A stretch of 64,000 bases of DNA from Heterobasidion occidentale (lineage: Eukaryota > Basidiomycota > Agaricomycetes > Russulales > Bondarzewiaceae): the NCBI GenBank assembly GCA_039111635.1, contig JBCAQO010000008.1, positions 2,046,001-2,110,000 on the forward strand, written 5' to 3'. The notes under the pieces were generated by a model. That model saw only the letters and a list, made by a program, of their open reading frames with translations. It was not told the DNA's origin and did no database searches. The position numbers and the translations under genes were made by a program. The stretch's first letter is position 1. Each line of letters starts with the position of its first letter. Of this stretch, positions 47,701 through 57,727 are shown piece by piece.

Positions 47701-47987
47701 GTGTCAGTCATGGCGCCTCGATCGGGCTCGGTCAACATACACCCACAGCTTGATCGCCTTAAACCCCCCACCTCCACCCCCACACTACCTCCTGCCGAAA
47801 AACAGTCGATCACGTTGACAATGACCTTAGACGACTCCATTCCATCCAACAAGTACGTCCAACGTGCATACGGCTTCCGACCTCCGACTCGAGGCTCGCT
47901 CCATCTGCCGAGTCTTTTCCCGACTCCGATCACGGCAGGCGCACCAACCACCAGAACCCCTCAGAACCCCAACACCTGTATGACAAG
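44702..47987. other. 3.3-kb interval, nothing recognised
   Basis: Short overlapping ORFs on both strands; none resembles a known family. The longest minus-strand frame (46910-47230) and the plus frames at 46187-46501 have no defended splice context. A tRNA-like T-loop at 45047-45058 was examined and rejected. Could be decayed accessory DNA. Confidence 0.4.
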
Positions 47988-49146
47988 TCAGCCGTCAGCC
48001 CCGTCCGCGGCCCTGGCTGGCCCGAGCCCCTGCGCGCCGGCGCAGCACCTCTCCGCTTGCCAGCGCGGAAGCAGAGATGGCCGAAGGCGGAGATGCGGGT
48101 GAGAACGGAGATGAAGATAAGAACGGGGACGTGGGCCCTGCGCTGTTTTCGCCGGGCTGTCGGTGCCCATGTCAGGGTCGGCGTGGTCGCTCTCGTTTTT
48201 GATTATGTCCTCGTGCTGCGCGCGCCGAGTAGGAGGGCTCGGACTCTGTCGTGCGCCACGAGTCCCAGTCATGTCGGCATGACTGGTTGGAGTCATCGGA
48301 GGAATCGATGCGGCATCATCGTTGACTGTAGTGGTGAGGTAAGAAGGGGCACGGATCATGCTGTGCGAGCGTGATGTCGTCGTGGAGCGTCGTGAGTCGT
48401 GGATGATAAAGAGCGCGACTTCCGAGAAGGCAACGGCGGCGGCGGCGAGAAACGCGACGAGGATTTTCTACAGAACAAAAGGAGGGAGACATGAGACAGG
48501 TCACTCATACCACATTGATGAGAGACAAAAAATATTGAAGGAAATACAAAGTGACATGTGGAATGATCGGGATGACTACCAATAGCCAAGATGACGAAGG
48601 GCGGATCAAAACGAGTCGGACGCGAGAGACATGTCAAGCAAGGTGAAGGCGAATGGAGGCGACATACCCATTCATCTCTCCACCCTGTCCGCTGCGCTGC
48701 GACAAAGGTTGCCGCACCCGCCCCCAGCACGCTGAGCATCCCATTTACGACTGCAACGATGGCGCGCTTATCTCCCATCTCTTTCTTCGCCTCGCGCGCG
48801 GGGTCATTGTGCGACGTGTGAGACGGAGAAGGGGCAGGGAAGCGTCGATTGGGGGAGGTGCGCGTGCCTGCTAAAAGAGCAAGCATTGTGTAGGAGGATG
48901 GGTTGAGTGCGGGCGGGGTATTCAGTGCGCGAAGGCCGGGCGAGGTGCGTGTCCATTTAGAAAGCAAAAGAAGATGGGCGTAGGGAATGTGGGTGTGTTG
49001 GCATTTGAGGTGGATGATGAAGGCGGTGAGATATAGGGCTGGAGTGTGGATGCGAGCTCGGTTGGCAGACGAGGGTGAAGGGGTCGTAGGACGTCGAGGA
49101 GCTGGGGCTCGAGAGAGACGGTGAGGTCGGCAAAGGTGTCGGGCAT
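47988..49146 (-). CDS. VMA12: V-ATPase assembly factor Vma12/TMEM199 (one frame break)
   Basis: ER membrane factor that assembles the V0 sector of the vacuolar proton ATPase. Exons downwards: 49146-48668, 48467-47988; 319 residues after one added base. The N-terminus has VSLEPQLLDVLRPLHPRLP. A core follows: LSKWTRTSPGLRALN, TRTSPNRRFPAP, and the first membrane helix after KKEMGDKRAIVAVVNGMLSV (LGAGAATFVAAQRTGWRDEW). The second helix lies after the intron (KILVAFLAAAAVAFSEVALF). One C seems lost near 48978 (CCCC read as CCC), which brings LLLLSKWTR into frame. The C-terminus runs on about 130 polar and basic residues past the last helix, longer than usual; a late frame error could cause that. 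The intron is 200 bases. It is divergent from the ataxin-10 gene. Confidence 0.85.
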
Positions 49147-49385
49147 GTGCAGCGAGGGGTGGTGGTTGGGATAGAGTACAGACTATATTGAGACTCAGTA
49201 CTCAGAGACCGCGCCGCGCCGGCAGGCAGGAGTGCTCACGTGCCCTCAGCCTCTCCTCCAGTTTGCTGATCACACCGATCTCCTCTTTCGAAAAAGACTC
49301 GCCAGAAAATCTGTTGCAGTGTTCGTCGCTGCTCCGAACTGTTGCCGTCACCGCCCTCAGGGTCGCTAGTCGCCACAACGCAGCC
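49147..49385. promoter_or_regulatory. Shared divergent promoter, VMA12 and ataxin-10 gene
   Basis: The two ATGs face away across 239 bases, so both promoters lie here. No TATA box seen. Confidence 0.5.
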
Positions 49386-52300
49386 ATGCCTGAGCTCAGG
49401 GGCGAATCCGATGATGAACACCGCCTGCTCCTGGCCGCCTTAACTGCTTTTGACTCGCGTCACCCCTCGTCGTACGCCCCTCTATCTGCTAGGCTGGACG
49501 CTACTGCGCGCACCCTCATCGCAGACAGAGAAGCTCGGTATGTGCCTTAGCTTCGGTCCCGCTCTTCTCACCCTTACGTTCTGTCCGCTTTCTCCTTTTT
49601 CTCTTTCATTCCGGTCTGTGTATCGCTCTGGCCCTCTTTCGGCCTGTCTATCCGCATCCATGTCCGCATGGCCTGAGGACTGTAGTGTCAGGATAGGGAC
49701 CACTGAACCGCCCGTCTGGCCCAAACTACTCTGTATATGGCATCACCTAGCCAAGAGGACCGAACATCCAGAAGAACAGGCGATCACTCCTTCCGCCGCC
49801 GCCACCTCGGCCGAAGTCCACGGTGACAGCGTTGACTCCAATGTGCCTACTGACGAAGACGAGCCGTCAATTGCCCTCACGCTCAGCTTAGCCAAGTTTA
49901 CGCGCAATCTAGTCGCGGACGTTCTCAGCAATCAAAGCAGCGCATTGTAAGTGGCTCCGTGCTTCCATTCCACACATTCACCCTTCTGCAACCTATCAAA
50001 CGGCTCCGCTCGCCTCCGTATCCGCATCCCTTTTTTTTAAACACTCGCACGGTCTCCGGTCCTGATCGGATGTCCATATCCTACCCACGCCCACATGCCC
50101 CTATTGTCGGACTTGTGTATGTGCATGTGCACACAACCATAGACATGTCCGCCTATCGTCATCTTCCATGCTTTCCGTCTCGTTTTAGTCATTTTATGAT
50201 AATTTAATTTATTTCGATCTTTCTCCACCCAGTCCTGTCGAACCACATATCCGCACCCTCATCCGGCATTATACTTCTTGGACCCGTGCTAGCGATGCCT
50301 CGTGTACGTACTGCGAGCCACACACCCCCGCTCTTTCTGACGCTTTCGGATTCTCAACCCTTTCTTCGGCTGAACGTCAATTTTCGGTTGCCACGCGCAG
50401 TTTATCCAACCACGCGCGTCCTCGCTCAGACCCTTTCAAATCTCGTCACCTCTAACCCGCCGCTCCTCTCACACGTTTGGACCACCTACATGGTGTCACC
50501 TTCTGAACAAGCCATCCTCGTGTACGCCTGCTCGCATCTTTGATCCGACTGGCAGCGCACTGAAAGTCGGGCCTTCATTGATTCGGGCACCGTTGCTGAC
50601 ATTTTGGGCACGTCACCACAAACACGCGGTTCTTCTCTTTTCGTCTGCATTTTTCCGGCGATTTGTCGGCGTCGTGTCCGCGAACTGAAGCCGTCTCCTC
50701 GCGTCGCCGGACGCCGCCACCGTCGCCGCCACCTCAGTGCTTGTGCTCAACTGCACGCGCGGGAGCCCTGAGCGCGCGTGAGTTCCTCTTCTCATTCATC
50801 TGCCTGTCTGCTGATCTGGCGCAACTCTTGCTTGCTGATACGATTTTTTTGGGAATCCCCAAACACGGGTCTGCGTTGCGTTGTTGGGACAACAGCTTGG
50901 CGCTAGCCACGACGTCTGCGGGATCCAGTGTATGCATCGCATTGCTGGATCGACTCGATGGGTTCCTAGAAAGCTCTGACGGCAGCCCTGAGGGGGCGGC
51001 GTTTGACATCGGGTAGGTGTACCCCCATGCTCATCCGTATCCCCTTTCGATCATCCGTCCATTCCTCCCCTAGTCCTTATTGGGTCGAGCCTGAATATTC
51101 GATGTACCTTTTTCGAGCGTTATAGCGTGGAACTCGATTTTTTTTACACGAGGTTCCTGCATGGAATCAGCGACGCGATTTTCCGTCATTCTTTTCTCTT
51201 CATCTTACCTAATCTGTCGAGGAAGGAACAAGGCTGACGCACCCCTCCTAGATATGCCATTTTTGAGGGCCTGTTCCCTCAGCGCGGGTTGGTGGCGCAA
51301 TTGTATAGCAACATGGCAATGTATGTGCGCTCGTTCTGTTGCCTTTTTGACCAGAAATCTATATTTTATTATGTCGTTGTCATCTCCATCTCGCAACCCT
51401 GCTATGCGTGTCTTACTCCCTAGTCCTAGTTTCCTTGCATTACATACGTAGGCAGGTCCCTTGAAAATTTCTCCCCTTAGCCCTTGGCTGGAATGCATAC
51501 GAGTGGTGTTGTATTGGTCTTCGGAACGGACAAAGATCTCCTAGGGACCCCGCTCCTCTCATCGCAGCCTCATTCAATAGCTCACGTCATTTACCTTCTG
51601 AAAGCACCTTCTCGCTTCGATCTTCTGGCCAAGATCTCTTCCTGGTCGTTTCTTTTCTACGGGCCCCTTACACATACGCATACCCATCTTCTTTGCCTGT
51701 TTTGCACTCTCGCTCGCTATTTACGCGCTTGCTTGCTGACTGTCTTTTTCTCTCGGGTTCTCGGTCCTCGGCCTCGATTGCGATCCATGTTTTAGGCCCG
51801 ACGAGCCAATCATGCCCTCGCAGACGACGCTCCTCAAACTTCTTGACGCCCATTTGCAGCAGTCCCCCGTTTCCGCTCCCCCTGCCTCTTCAGCAAGCGA
51901 ATTGAATATTCGGCCCGACACGGACACGGACAGCAATATCTTGGACTTCCTTGCCTTGCGCTTCTTTTCTTTCTCCGCCTACGCACAGTCCGCGATCCAG
52001 CGAGCACTGGGCACGTCGGAGGCGGCGGTAGGGCGGGACACAGATACAGATTCAAGTGCGGAGGCTACGGCAAGCGCGGCATCTCATCTCTCCGGCGAGC
52101 TTGACATGCGCCTCCCTGGAGTGTGTGCGGCCCTGGTGCTTGTCGCCCAGTGCCTGATTGCGCTCCTGTTGCACGCCGAGGCGCGCGCGGAAGATCCCAG
52201 GCAAGACGGCAACGTCGAGTCGACATCCCCCGAAGCGTCTTTGCCATCACCCAAATCGTATCTCGTGGGATGTCAAACTCCCATAGAGGCGCGAGCGCCT

Positions 52301-53422
52301 GACGCAAGACAGAGGGAAGAGAGACGCCGCAGTGGCTTCGTCGAGATTCTGATAGGTGAGCGCTCGTTCCGTCCTCCGACGTCCATCATTACCCGCCTGC
52401 CGTCTCGCGCCACTACCGTCCGTGCTGCCGTTCTAAACGCCGCAAGATGCCCCGAGATCTGATGTGTCTTTCTCCGTCCTCTTCCACCTTTTTTCGCTTG
52501 CTGCGCGTCGTATGCGACGCTCACATGCTGATGTCCCGCGTCTCCCTCTGTCGTCCTCGCACACGGCTCTGCCCACCGCCCGCGGTCTCTGATGAATGTA
52601 TGCACGTGTCCCCCGTACCCGCACAGAGGATCTCAGGCTGCTGGACGCCTTCCTGCCTCGCATCACCTTCGCCGACAGTAATCCGTCGCCCGTTCCCTCA
52701 CCCGTTCCCACGCCCGCTCCCAGCGCTCAACCCCCACCACGGGAAACATCTCCGCTACCCGCAGATAGGTACGACACCGCAGCCGATCCGACAGGATTCG
52801 CATACCTCAAGCGCGACCTCGTGCGCTTGCTTGCGATCCTCTGCCACAACCACCGCGCCGTGCGTGACCGCGTGCGGGCGTGTGACGGCATCACAGTCGT
52901 AATGAACCTGTGCGTGGTAGACAAGCGTAATCCCTGTACGTCCCTGTCTTCCCTGTTTTGTATCTGTGCTTTCTCGGTCGTGTTTGAGCACCCGGCTCCG
53001 TTCCATGCCAGTTTAGGACGAGTCGAGTCTTGACCGCTCTGCCCTCATATCTTCTCCGGACCCCCTTCCCCGTGCGATGTTTCCCAGCCTGAGAGGTATC
53101 TTCATTGCCATCTACTACATTCAATTCCTACGCCGTGGCGCAGCCACGAGGCGCTCGTTGCGTCGCGACGACCCTCTGCAACTTCGCATCCTCGACTCCC
53201 TTTCTGATCGTGTAGTCGATCGCGTTCTGATGCGTTTCCGATATCGCTCGTGCTGACGTTCGCAAACTCTCCGCAGACCTGCGGGAACACGCTATCTTCG
53301 CACTGCGCAACCTGCTACACGAAAACTCGGAAAACCAGGCCGTCGTCAACGCGATTCGGCCCATGGGCACATGGGATGCGGACGGTGTGTTGCGCGACAC
53401 ACCCGGCGCTGTTCGGCGGTAA
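49386..53422 (+). CDS. Ataxin-10 homologue (Ctr86-like armadillo protein)
   Basis: Armadillo-type protein of the ataxin-10 family (yeast Ctr86; human ATXN10). Its role is poorly defined: cytokinesis in yeast, neurite and cilium functions in animals. Ten exons (49386-49537, 49692-49946, 50233-50303, 50401-50521, 50691-50777, 50896-51012, 51252-51320, 51796-52355, 52627-52935, 53277-53422) give 628 residues in frame. Helical repeats include RVLAQTLSNLVTSNPPLLSH, TSVLVLNCTRG and IFEGLFPQRGLVAQLYSNM. The diagnostic C-terminal ATXN10 domain is EDLRLLDAFLPRITF, YLKRDLVRLLAILCHNHRAV, YLREHAIFALRNLLHENSEN and RPMGTWDADGVLRDTPGA. Its introns of 97-475 bases are much longer than the 50-70 base introns of neighbouring genes. 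Confidence 0.93.
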
Positions 53423-53773
53423 GGCGGGGCATGGCTCCCTTTTGGGGGCTTTGGCACAGCTGTTGTATGATTTCTGGTCTGGCTCACACTCCTGCTGTCT
53501 AGCTAGATGCTGTGTCATTTGGAACAAAGTTGATGGATTGCCCATATAGAAAATTAACGTCACCCCACTACAATGAAAGATGAAACGACTCCTGATGTAT
53601 TAGATACGAATGCATAGCTTCAATCAGGAATGACATGAATCGTCATTAATCTGCGCGTACAATCGCTGAAGATGTCCGAAGCCAATGCACATGGGAAAAA
53701 TTGTGCGCGTTCAGTAAGCCAGCGTACATGGTCAATGCGGACCGGTAATGAGTACTTATCCACGCTCAACCCT
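53423..53773. other. Intergenic, convergent 3' ends of ataxin-10 gene and LEO1
   Basis: About 350 AT-richer bases; no coding signal. Confidence 0.5.
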
Positions 53774-55613
53774 TCACTCGTCCTCCTCGTCCAGGTCGAT
53801 CCGTCGTTTCCGGGTCCCACCACCTGCTCGGCGCACACGGAACTCCTCGTCCTCCTCGCTCTCGACGTCCATCTCCTCGTCGCGTCCCCCCTCGTCGCCC
53901 TCTACCGCATCCCTCTCGCCTTCCACTGCCCCATCGCCAGCCGGCCCCTCGTCCCGTCGGCGTCGGCGTTCCGCCGCCGCTTGCTGGCTGATTTTGTTTT
54001 CCAACTTGTCCAGCGGGTCCTCCTCTTCGCCATTCTTGTGTCGCCTCCTTCGTCGCCCGTGTGCCCCCTCGTCGGACCCGTGACCCTCCTCGTCTGAGTC
54101 CGCGACCAAAAAGTCGTCCGTCTGGTATTCGCCCCCACGTCGTCCCTCGGTCTCCTGCGGCCGTCGCCGCTTGCCCGGCCGGCTTCCGCCGGCGGCACCG
54201 TCCTCATCGCCCTCTTCGGACCCGTCGAACTCAGCCTCGTCCTCGTCGTCGCTCCACATGTCGTCGCCGGAGCGCCGCCGCGTGCCCATGCTGGCCCCAC
54301 GGCGTCTTCGCCCGGCGCTCCCGCCAAATAGCTCGTCCTCGCCCCGCGCGCGGCGAGGTTTTTTCGCTGCCTGGCGCATGAGCTCCTGCTTCTCGCGCTC
54401 TGGGTCCGTATGTGGGTCTGGCGCCATGCGCAAGCGCGCGACCTTGTTGTGCTTTTGGCCGACGGCACGTACGAGCAGCCGGTGCGTCTCAGACTGCATG
54501 TCGGTCGGCCGAAGGGTCATGTAGCCCGTGATGAGGGCCTCCGCCTGGAGGATCTCGGCGCGCTTGTGTTGCGCGACGAGGTACGTGAGACCCTGGGATT
54601 TTGTGGGTTGTGAGGGAGGCGTAGGGATGAGTGCGGGGGTGGGGGTAGATAGAGTCTGAGAGGATGACGGAGCTATGCCGAGGGCGTGTCGCGGGGCCGA
54701 ACCTGACGTATCTATGACTTGGCTCATGTCAAAGTATTCCTTGCCGAGACGCAAGCTCAGGCTGCCGTCGGACCATCGCACGATGCGGGCGTTTGACTGC
54801 CTCCGCTATCAGGGTATCATTGAATTGAGTGACCGGTGGGGGGATGGCAGTTCCGGCGAAAACCACTCACGTCTTGGCCATGTTCATCCTTGACCCAGCG
54901 CCAACGTACAGTGTTTTCGACGCGAAGCTTGATCCCCATATCGCGGTCGTGTGCCGCAGCCCCGTAGCGAAGGTCTTCGTCTTCCTGTTCTGGGCCAATG
55001 TATGTATCCGGGTGGAAAGGCTTGGAATCCACCTTGACAAAGTTGGGCGTGCGAATGACCCAATGCTGAGTAGATTCAATGAGAGACGCACGCTACCAAT
55101 CAGGGCCCGAAGGAAACATATACAAGCACTGCCCGCACCTGGCTGTCTGAACTCTGGGGGACGGGAATATTTGGAATGTTGACGGAGGCCTCCAAATGCA
55201 CGACTGGATTTGGCTCCTCTTCTTCCTCATACTCCAATGCCTGTCTTTGCTTCCTATCCAAGAGCGAAAGGCCATCAGGCGGAGGCGGGGATATCGGGGT
55301 AGGTGATTTCGTGTCTAGCGCACTCGGCGCGCTCAGCTCCCTTGTAGTCAAGGGTTATGAGATGGTCAAGAGAGTTCGATATGTGTCCATACTGTTCGTG
55401 CTTTACAAAATCAATGTCCCGCTCCTCGCCAAATAAGTCGCCCATCCCCTCGTCTTCGTGTGCGTCGGTTTTCTCGTCTTCGGGTTCTGCAGGTTTCATG
55501 TCGACGTCTTGAATTAAATTGGACTGAGAGATAGATTCAGGTACATAATTGTCTGTGAGGAGAGGTTTGATGTCGATGGTAGGGGATGCTAGGGCGCCGG
55601 CAAGGGAGGACAT
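53774..55613 (-). CDS. LEO1: Paf1 complex subunit LEO1
   Basis: Subunit of the Paf1 complex, which travels with RNA polymerase II and promotes H2B ubiquitination and H3K4/K36 methylation. Exons downwards: 55613-55393, 55340-55139, 55065-54871, 54805-53774; 549 residues in frame. The acidic N-terminus (GMGDLFGEERDIDFV) leads to the Leo1 domain: RQALEYEEEEEPNPVVHLEA, NIPVPQSSDSQHWVIRTPNF, VKVDSKPFHPDTY, VENTVRWRWVKDE, NARIVRWSDGSLSLRLGKEY. LTYLVAQHKRAEILQAEALI and HKNKVARLRMAP-like HKVARLR motifs follow. The C-terminal 200 residues are a highly charged, disordered tail with EDEAEFDGSEEGDEDGA and basic KNGEEEDPLDKLENK, standard for Leo1. Start chosen at MSSLAGALASP; an upstream in-frame ATG at 55676 is less family-like. 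Confidence 0.95.
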
Positions 55614-56258
55614 GTTCCGCACAAGCGAGAGTGGCAGACTACAGAGTCCCCAAGTGAACACAAGTCCATCGGCCACGTGGCTGACTCAGCAAGCGTACAG
55701 CTGTTCGTTCCGAGAGTCGTGTCTCCGCCGTCCAACTTAACGGACATGTCGACCTATGGCAGAAGGTTCACATCTCATCACTTATTCTCGTGTGTCTCGT
55801 TGCACTTATCGCTGGTCATCGATGGCATCTTACGCCCTGTGTACGCGCGTTTTTCTCCTCGAATCTTCTGAGCATCGCCTCGCCATCTGTGGGCGCTCGT
55901 AAAGGTCAGCACTACCCGCCACCCGAGGTGGTGGACGGAGCGCAGGACCTGCACCTAAAGAAGAACGAATGCGTAATCAGGCGAACTCGTGTTGTCCTCG
56001 CTGACGGGGCGAAAACAAATGCCGATGGGCAGCCCAGTGCATTGGGGACGGGGCACGCCATGCAGCGCGCGGCTCAAAAGTCTCTGAAATCTCCAAAGTG
56101 GCCCGGTTCTTGGCTCCCTCCTATCGGGGGTGCGACAACCCTTCGGCGACGGATGCAGAAAATGTCTATCCTCAGCTTATGATCCCGGGCTTATAAGACA
56201 CACCAACAGCCTCACTTCACTGCATCTTCCTCCCTCCCCTCTTCCCCTCTTAAACGCG
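55614..56258. other. Divergent intergenic region, LEO1 and family member A
   Basis: About 645 bases between the two divergent starts; no coding signal recognised. Confidence 0.45.
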
Positions 56259-57727
56259 ATGTCCTCCACCCAAGAGTACGCGTCGCGTTTTCTCCCTCTT
56301 GGCCTCCCTCACCCACAGCCCCATAGTCTCTCCGCAGCAGCGTTTGACGACCACACAGGCCCCTTCACCCACGACCACTACGGCATGAACGACTCCCAGC
56401 CTTTCTATGCCGGACCCCTGCCTGACTCCTCGCAGTCTTTGCTCTTCGCAGGAGCTCCAGAGGTAGGCTGCTCGCCACCTGCTCAAAGCTCCGCTTTTTC
56501 ACCATAACCCATCACAGGACCCATACACTGGCATATATGGCCAAATGGGCCCCGAGCATGTGCGTGTCACCGCCTACGCCATTGCATTCTCTGGCATTGA
56601 TGACTCTTGTTCTCCACAGCAATGGTCCGGCCCGTCGTTGCTCGGAGAACTATTCGAAGATGTTCCCAGCACTGCCATGGGCAACATTGAAGACAATTAC
56701 CCCCCGTTCCCATTTCACGAGGCCAAACCTACCCCTCTTCTGTCGGTACCCCAAATCAACATTAACACTAGCCTCGCTAGTCCGTACATGAGTGGATTAT
56801 TGCCATCTCAGTCCCCCATGCAGAATACGCCTGGTCATATCTCACCTTCAGCGCCCGGCTACACACCCTCCCCAAGCCACTCTTTTCATACGCCACCTAC
56901 CCCAGCAGGCCCCATGTATAGTCCCTATCCTCAAGGCTCATTGCAGTCTTCCCCGATGACCGCACACCCTACAATGGTGCCGTCCTCGGCTTGGTCCACA
57001 CCTGAGGTATGTCGTCGTGCATATCTATGTCGATGTGACTCACAATGCTGCGCAGCGCCCACGGGACCGCGCCTACTCTAACCCAGTGCCCGTGACCTCC
57101 GGGCACCGTGGCCCAATGGTACCGCAGAAGCGGTACAAGCCTCACACCTCATCTGACAGGCGGCGCTATGTCGAAGAGGTTCAGCTCGAAGAACCCATTC
57201 CTTTCTTCATGCTCAAACCGGAGGAGGAGGGTATACCACTCGTCGATGCGATGCATAACCGCTTCGCCCGCCTGGTGGGACGTGACGACCAGATGTTCGT
57301 CGATCGTGGCCCCTCCATCTCTGTGCGCATAAATGTATGTTCTTTTCATTGTTTGTCTGTCGCGCGCTGACGTCGATGGTGCTCAGTGGCCCGGCTACCC
57401 ACCGTGGAGTCGGCAAATCCCCACGCGGGATTTCAGGAACCCGCCTGGCCCCATCACCCGCGCCAAATTGGCGAAGAACGTGGCCAAGTCGGTACTCCGC
57501 TTCATTCAGGTAAGCACGGCTATCTCCGACGTGGGCGCGTTTACTAAATGATTTCGGCGATACTAAAGGAGCACAAGGACCGTCCAATGGAAGAGGATGG
57601 CGATGTCGCCTGGAAGGTCGGCGGCTCTCGCGCTATTGAGCTCAATGATCTGGTCCTCGTGCGGCTCGATCATGTTTCGAAGGGAAGCTGGCAAGCACAG
57701 CTTCAGCTCCTCCGGCCACGCCCGTGA
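56259..57727 (+). CDS. Unnamed family member A, proline-rich plus C-terminal module
   Basis: Function unknown to me. Exons 56259-56462, 56518-56559, 56620-57006, 57056-57334, 57387-57509, 57569-57727; 397 residues in frame. Residues 1-210 are rich in Pro, Ser, His, Gln and Tyr (for example SAPGYTPSPSHSFHTPPTPA), like an activation or low-complexity region. The C-terminal module then shows VPQKRYKPHTSSDRRRYVEE, PIPFFMLKPEEEGIPLVDAM, ISVRIN, an intron, WPGYPPWSRQIPTRDFRNPP, LAKNVAKSVLRFIQ, an intron, and IELNDLVLVRLDHVSKGSW. This order and the two phase-0 intron positions are shared with the genes at 26730-27572 and 38778-39603. The full-length architecture suggests this is the best preserved of the three. 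A nuclear role is a guess from composition only. Confidence 0.75.

Noticed and set aside
48434..48450. GGC run as a microsatellite
   Set aside because: It codes for the alanine-rich second membrane helix of VMA12; ordinary codon repetition.
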